Below are positions 6,592 to 9,316 of a DNA stretch of 9,316 bases, one piece after another (positions within the stretch are counted from its first letter, which is position 1; every line of letters starts with the position of its first letter). The stretch is from an uncultured Oscillospiraceae bacterium (GTDB lineage: Bacteria; Bacillota_A; Clostridia; Oscillospirales; Oscillospiraceae). The stretch is from NCBI GenBank assembly GCA_944386965.1, contig CALXDE010000007.1, positions 1 through 9,316 of the forward strand, given 5' to 3'. The position numbers and the translations under genes are program-made. The notes below the pieces were generated by a model. The model was given only the letters and a program-made list of their open reading frames with translations, had not been told where the DNA came from and searched no databases.

Positions 6592-7425
6592 ATGTCCAGC
6601 ATTGGATCGTATTTGGAGAGTGTATTTTCCCTGGAGGGAAAGATTATCCTGATGACCGGCGCGGCCGGCGGCCTGGGCGCCGCCATGGCGGAGGCCCTGG
6701 CCAAGGCGGGCGGCACGGTTCTGATCGGGGATCTGGATCGTTCCCCGGCAAAGGAGCTGGCCCAGAAGATGCGGGATGAGGGGCTGAAGGCCAAGGCCTA
6801 TGACCTGGACGTCACCAGCGTGGAACAGATCAAGGCCTGTGTGGACGCGGTCATCGCCGAGTTCGGCCGGATCGACGTTCTCATCAACGTGGCGGGCATC
6901 AACCGCCGGGAGGGGCTCCTGGATGTGGCGGAGTCCACCTACGACCGGATCATGAACGTCAACCTCAAGGGCGTCTTTATGATGTCCCAGGAGGTGGGCA
7001 AGCACATGTTCCAGCAGCGCAGCGGCAACATCATCAACATCGGTTCCCACAACGACGAGGATATGCTGGGCGGCTGCTCGGTGTACGGCGCCTCCAAGAG
7101 CGGCGTGCGGGCTCTCACCCGTTCCATGGCCGTGGAGTGGGCCCAGTACGGCATCCGCGCCAACTGCATCAGCCCGGGCCACTTCCTGACCCCCCTGAGC
7201 CAGGTGACCTGGGACCATCCCACCCGCTCTGTGTGGCTGCGGGACCGCATCGCCATGCGCCGGCCCGGCGAGCCCAGCGAGCTGATCGGCATGGTGCTGC
7301 TGCTGGCCTCCGACGCCTCCAGCTATATGACCGGCCAGGCCTACCATGTGGACGGCGGCTGCCTGGTGGGCGGCAGTCCCTGGAACTTCGACACGGCCTA
7401 TCACATCGAGGACGAAGAACAGTAA
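6592..7425 (+). CDS. SDR-family oxidoreductase, gluconate 5-dehydrogenase-like
   Basis: A 277-residue classical short-chain dehydrogenase. The cofactor motif is TGAAGGLG (22-29), followed by NVAG (99-102), Asn124 and the catalytic Ser152, Tyr165 and Lys169 (YGASK) at the standard spacing; SPG (194-196) and DGG (254-256) are also in place. Asp47 after the second strand suggests NAD(H). The overall pattern resembles IdnO/KduD-type enzymes that interconvert sugar acids and keto sugar acids, but SDR substrates cannot be fixed from sequence. GGGAGG lies about 8 nt before the ATG. It is transcribed away from gntR and shares its operator type, so I place it in the same pathway. The C-terminus is slightly extended (PWNF and an acidic end). 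A strong hairpin follows at once, so it is a single-gene unit. Confidence 0.9.
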   Translation: MSSIGSYLESVFSLEGKIILMTGAAGGLGAAMAEALAKAGGTVLIGDLDRSPAKELAQKMRDEGLKAKAYDLDVTSVEQIKACVDAVIAEFGRIDVLINVAGINRREGLLDVAESTYDRIMNVNLKGVFMMSQEVGKHMFQQRSGNIINIGSHNDEDMLGGCSVYGASKSGVRALTRSMAVEWAQYGIRANCISPGHFLTPLSQVTWDHPTRSVWLRDRIAMRRPGEPSELIGMVLLLASDASSYMTGQAYHVDGGCLVGGSPWNFDTAYHIEDEEQ

Positions 7426-7432
7426 GCGGCTT

Positions 7433-7463
7433 GATGCCCCGCTCCCTCCGGGAGCGGGGCATC
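7433..7463 (+). terminator. Hairpin terminator after the SDR gene
   Basis: A perfect 14-bp GC-rich stem (7433-7446 with 7450-7463) around the loop TCC begins 7 bp after the stop codon. The following bases are GCTTTCC, a poor U-tract, so termination may be partial or factor-dependent; the hairpin would still protect the mRNA end. Confidence 0.65.
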
Positions 7464-7487
7464 GCTTTCCGGGCCGCTCTCTCCCGC

Positions 7488-7505
7488 GGGTTCCGGTGTG
7501 AACCC
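7488..7505. repeat. Short inverted repeat between the SDR and XRE genes
   Basis: GGGTTC (7488-7493) and GAACCC (7500-7505) are 6-bp arms around a 6-nt spacer. No tail or neighbouring motif explains it; it may be part of the terminator region or chance. Confidence 0.3.
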
Positions 7506-7552
7506 TCCCATCCCCCGCCGGGTCCTGGAATTTTCATAAGAAAAAGTATGGG

Positions 7553-7594
7553 TGTCAGAATTCCTGCCATAATACAATGGCAAGATTTCTGACA
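7553..7594. promoter_or_regulatory. 42-bp nested dyad in front of the XRE-comF operon
   Basis: Two inverted repeats share one centre. The outer arms are TGTCAGAA (7553-7560) and TTCTGACA (7587-7594); the inner arms are TGCCAT (7565-7570) and ATGGCA (7577-7582). The spacers are symmetric (4, 6 and 4 nt) and two further pairs match inside the 4-nt spacers. The right half occupies the -35 and spacer region of the predicted XRE promoter. This is what an operator for the XRE protein, or for another dimeric repressor, would look like. As RNA it would form one long hairpin. Confidence 0.65.
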
Positions 7595-7597
7595 TTT

Positions 7598-7603
7598 TAT
7601 ACT
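7598..7603 (+). promoter_or_regulatory. Predicted -10 element of the XRE-comF operon
   Basis: TATACT, preceded by an A/T-rich TTT run, would start transcription near 7610 and give a leader of about 16 nt. No good -35 is found 16-18 nt upstream; that position holds bases of the nested dyad (around 7574-7581). Confidence 0.45.
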
Positions 7604-7612
7604 TTGGGCCAT

Positions 7613-7618
7613 GGAGGG
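7613..7618 (+). promoter_or_regulatory. Ribosome binding site that decides the XRE start
   Basis: GGAGGG lies 7 nt before the ATG at 7626. It also overlaps an earlier in-frame ATG at 7611, which has no ribosome site of its own and would begin almost at the predicted transcription start. The start at 7626 is therefore preferred. Confidence 0.75.
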
Positions 7619-7625
7619 CAATTCC

Positions 7626-7859
7626 ATGGCAATTTATGAACGGATTCGGAATTTACGGGAGGATCACGACTGGTCGCAGAAGCAGGTAGCCGAAATGCTG
7701 CACACCAGTCGTACCTCTTATTGCGCCTATGAGAACGGTGTGACGGAAATCGGACTGGAGCATCTGATTCACCTTTCAGAGATCTATCAGACCAGTGTAG
7801 ACTATCTCCTGGGCCTTACCGATGAGCCCAAGCCCTATCCCCGGAAAAAGCGCAAATGA
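7626..7859 (+). CDS. Small XRE-family helix-turn-helix protein
   Basis: A 77-residue protein that is almost entirely one Cro/C1-type helix-turn-helix: IRNLREDHDWSQKQVAEML (7-25), the recognition region HTSRTSYCAYENG (26-38), then LIHLSEIYQTSVDYLLGL (47-64), the usual last helices. The end PRKKRK is strongly basic. Such small proteins often repress their own operon, and a 42-bp dyad overlaps the promoter here. The start at 7626 follows GGAGGG by 7 nt. Its stop overlaps the ATG of the ComF gene (ATGA), so the two are translated together. It could be a stray regulator, but the overlap points to a functional pair. Target genes are unknown. Confidence 0.88.
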   Translation: MAIYERIRNLREDHDWSQKQVAEMLHTSRTSYCAYENGVTEIGLEHLIHLSEIYQTSVDYLLGLTDEPKPYPRKKRK

Positions 7860-8572
7860 GCCTGTGGGGAATGTTTCTGGACCTGCTCTTCCCGCCCCGG
7901 TGCGCCTTCTGCGGCAAACTTCTGGACGGGGAGGCAGGCGGCGTGTGCGCGGGGTGTGAGAAGGCCCTCCCCTATGTGGAGGAGGGCCTAGTGTGCCGCG
8001 CTCTGGACTTTGGTCCCTGCGCCGTGACCTTCTATTACCAGGACATGGTGCGCGCGGGCGTCCACGGCCTCAAGTTCCACGGCCGGCGGCAGACCGCCGC
8101 CGTGTTCGCCCGGTACATGGCCCAGACCGCGGCGGAGCACCTCGCGGGGCAGTTCGACGCGGTAACCTTTGTGCCCGTGAGCGAAAAGCGTCTCAAGCAG
8201 CGGGGCTATGACCAGAGCCGCCTGCTCTCTCAGGCCATGGCGGCCCTGTGGGGCACCCGGGCGGAGGCGGTGCTGGAGAAGACCCGGGACAACCCGGCCC
8301 AGTCCGGGCTCACCGACGCGGCGGCAAGGCGGGAGAACGTGCGAAACGCCTACCGCGTGAGGGATGGGGCGGCGGTGGCGGGCAGACGGTTCCTCCTGGT
8401 AGACGATGTGCTCACCACCGGCTCCACCATGACCGCCTGTGCCGCGGCGCTGCTGGCGGCGGGCGCCGCCGGGGTAGTGGGCTGCGCCCTGGCCACCCCC
8501 GGCGCGGAAAAGCCGTCCGGCGAGGCCGCGGAAAATCCGTCGGACTTCACGGACCGCGGGGGCAGTTTGTGA
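7856..8572 (+). CDS. ComF-family phosphoribosyltransferase-like protein
   Basis: A 238-residue ComF/GntX-type protein, slightly longer than is usual for the family. The N-terminus has a four-cysteine zinc knuckle (C16, C19, C31, C34). The type I phosphoribosyltransferase fold follows, with KFHG (73-76), FVPVSEKRLKQRGYDQS (105-121) and the PRPP loop VDDVLTTGST (182-191). The family RGxN signature reads RGYD here. In competent bacteria ComF acts in DNA uptake and processing at the membrane, but the wider family is common in non-competent bacteria and its reaction is not settled. The final 30 residues are hydrophilic and contain an imperfect 8-residue tandem repeat. Its start overlaps the XRE gene by 4 bp; no clear terminator follows. 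Confidence 0.9.
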   Translation: MSLWGMFLDLLFPPRCAFCGKLLDGEAGGVCAGCEKALPYVEEGLVCRALDFGPCAVTFYYQDMVRAGVHGLKFHGRRQTAAVFARYMAQTAAEHLAGQFDAVTFVPVSEKRLKQRGYDQSRLLSQAMAALWGTRAEAVLEKTRDNPAQSGLTDAAARRENVRNAYRVRDGAAVAGRRFLLVDDVLTTGSTMTACAAALLAAGAAGVVGCALATPGAEKPSGEAAENPSDFTDRGGSL

Positions 8573-8688
8573 TATTTCCCGCCCGCGCCCCGGGCCTCGG
8601 GACGGCCTCGGGCCGGTTCGCCGGGCAAAAGCGCCGCAAATTGTGCAGATATACCGGGGAAACGGCGGAAAAGTCCCGGATTATTTAC

Positions 8689-8717
8689 TTGCAAAAACGC
8701 CGTTAGCTGGTTATAAT
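8689..8717 (+). promoter_or_regulatory. Predicted sigma-A promoter of mreB
   Basis: TTGCAA (8689-8694), a 17-nt spacer and a perfect TATAAT (8712-8717) lie in the A/T-rich part of the gap between comF and mreB. Transcription should begin near 8724, giving a leader of about 76 nt. This is the best promoter by consensus in the window, in keeping with a constantly expressed shape gene. Confidence 0.8.
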
Positions 8718-8727
8718 CATATATTAG

Positions 8728-9316
<589 letters not shown>

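Noticed and set aside
6440..6652. A 70-residue + strand frame overlapping the SDR start
   Set aside because: It begins with GTG, has no ribosome site, overlaps the SDR gene in another frame and shows no motif; the GGGAGG upstream fits the SDR ATG.
8573..8660. A terminator after comF in the GC-rich stretch with repeated GGCCTCGGG
   Set aside because: The repeats are direct, not inverted; only a 4-bp CCGG-TTCG-CCGG stem could be drawn and no T-tract follows.

Overview
The window looks like a chromosomal piece of a GC-rich anaerobic Firmicute, most likely of the Oscillospiraceae / Flavonifractor-Lawsonibacter kind. This is inferred from strong GGAGG-type ribosome sites and vegetative TTGACA/TATAAT promoters in AT-rich gaps, combined with GC-rich coding DNA, an MreB of clostridial type and a ComF-family gene. 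No mobile element, rRNA, tRNA or CRISPR array is visible.

Left block (1-2532, + strand): the end of an operon that enters from upstream. It encodes an FHA-domain protein (C-terminal part only), a PP2C-type Ser/Thr phosphatase, and a secreted or membrane-anchored von Willebrand A protein with a cytoplasmic FHA domain. Genes are 3 bp apart or overlap by 4 bp. Together they form a phosphothreonine signalling module; the matching kinase is expected upstream, outside the window.

Middle block (2571-7463): a self-contained carbohydrate or sugar-acid cassette. The leftward operon gntR, transketolase N-half, transketolase C-half, beta-hydroxyacid dehydrogenase ends at a strong hairpin with a T-rich tail (2571-2598). 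A gluconate-5-dehydrogenase-like SDR gene is divergent, across a 534-bp gap. The gap holds a near-consensus promoter for the leftward operon, two possible promoters for the SDR gene, and two copies of one operator-like sequence (TTGT-3 nt-ACAA core, 12 of 15 bases the same), one in front of each gene. I infer that the FadR-type regulator controls both arms. The cassette has no kinase, isomerase or transporter. A keto-aldonate route with transketolase cleavage fits the gene set, but the substrate cannot be read from sequence.

Right block (7553-9316, + strand): a small XRE-type DNA-binding protein overlaps a ComF-family phosphoribosyltransferase by 4 bp. Its promoter region carries a 42-bp nested dyad. 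After a 227-bp gap with a very good promoter comes mreB, cut by the window edge after 172 residues.
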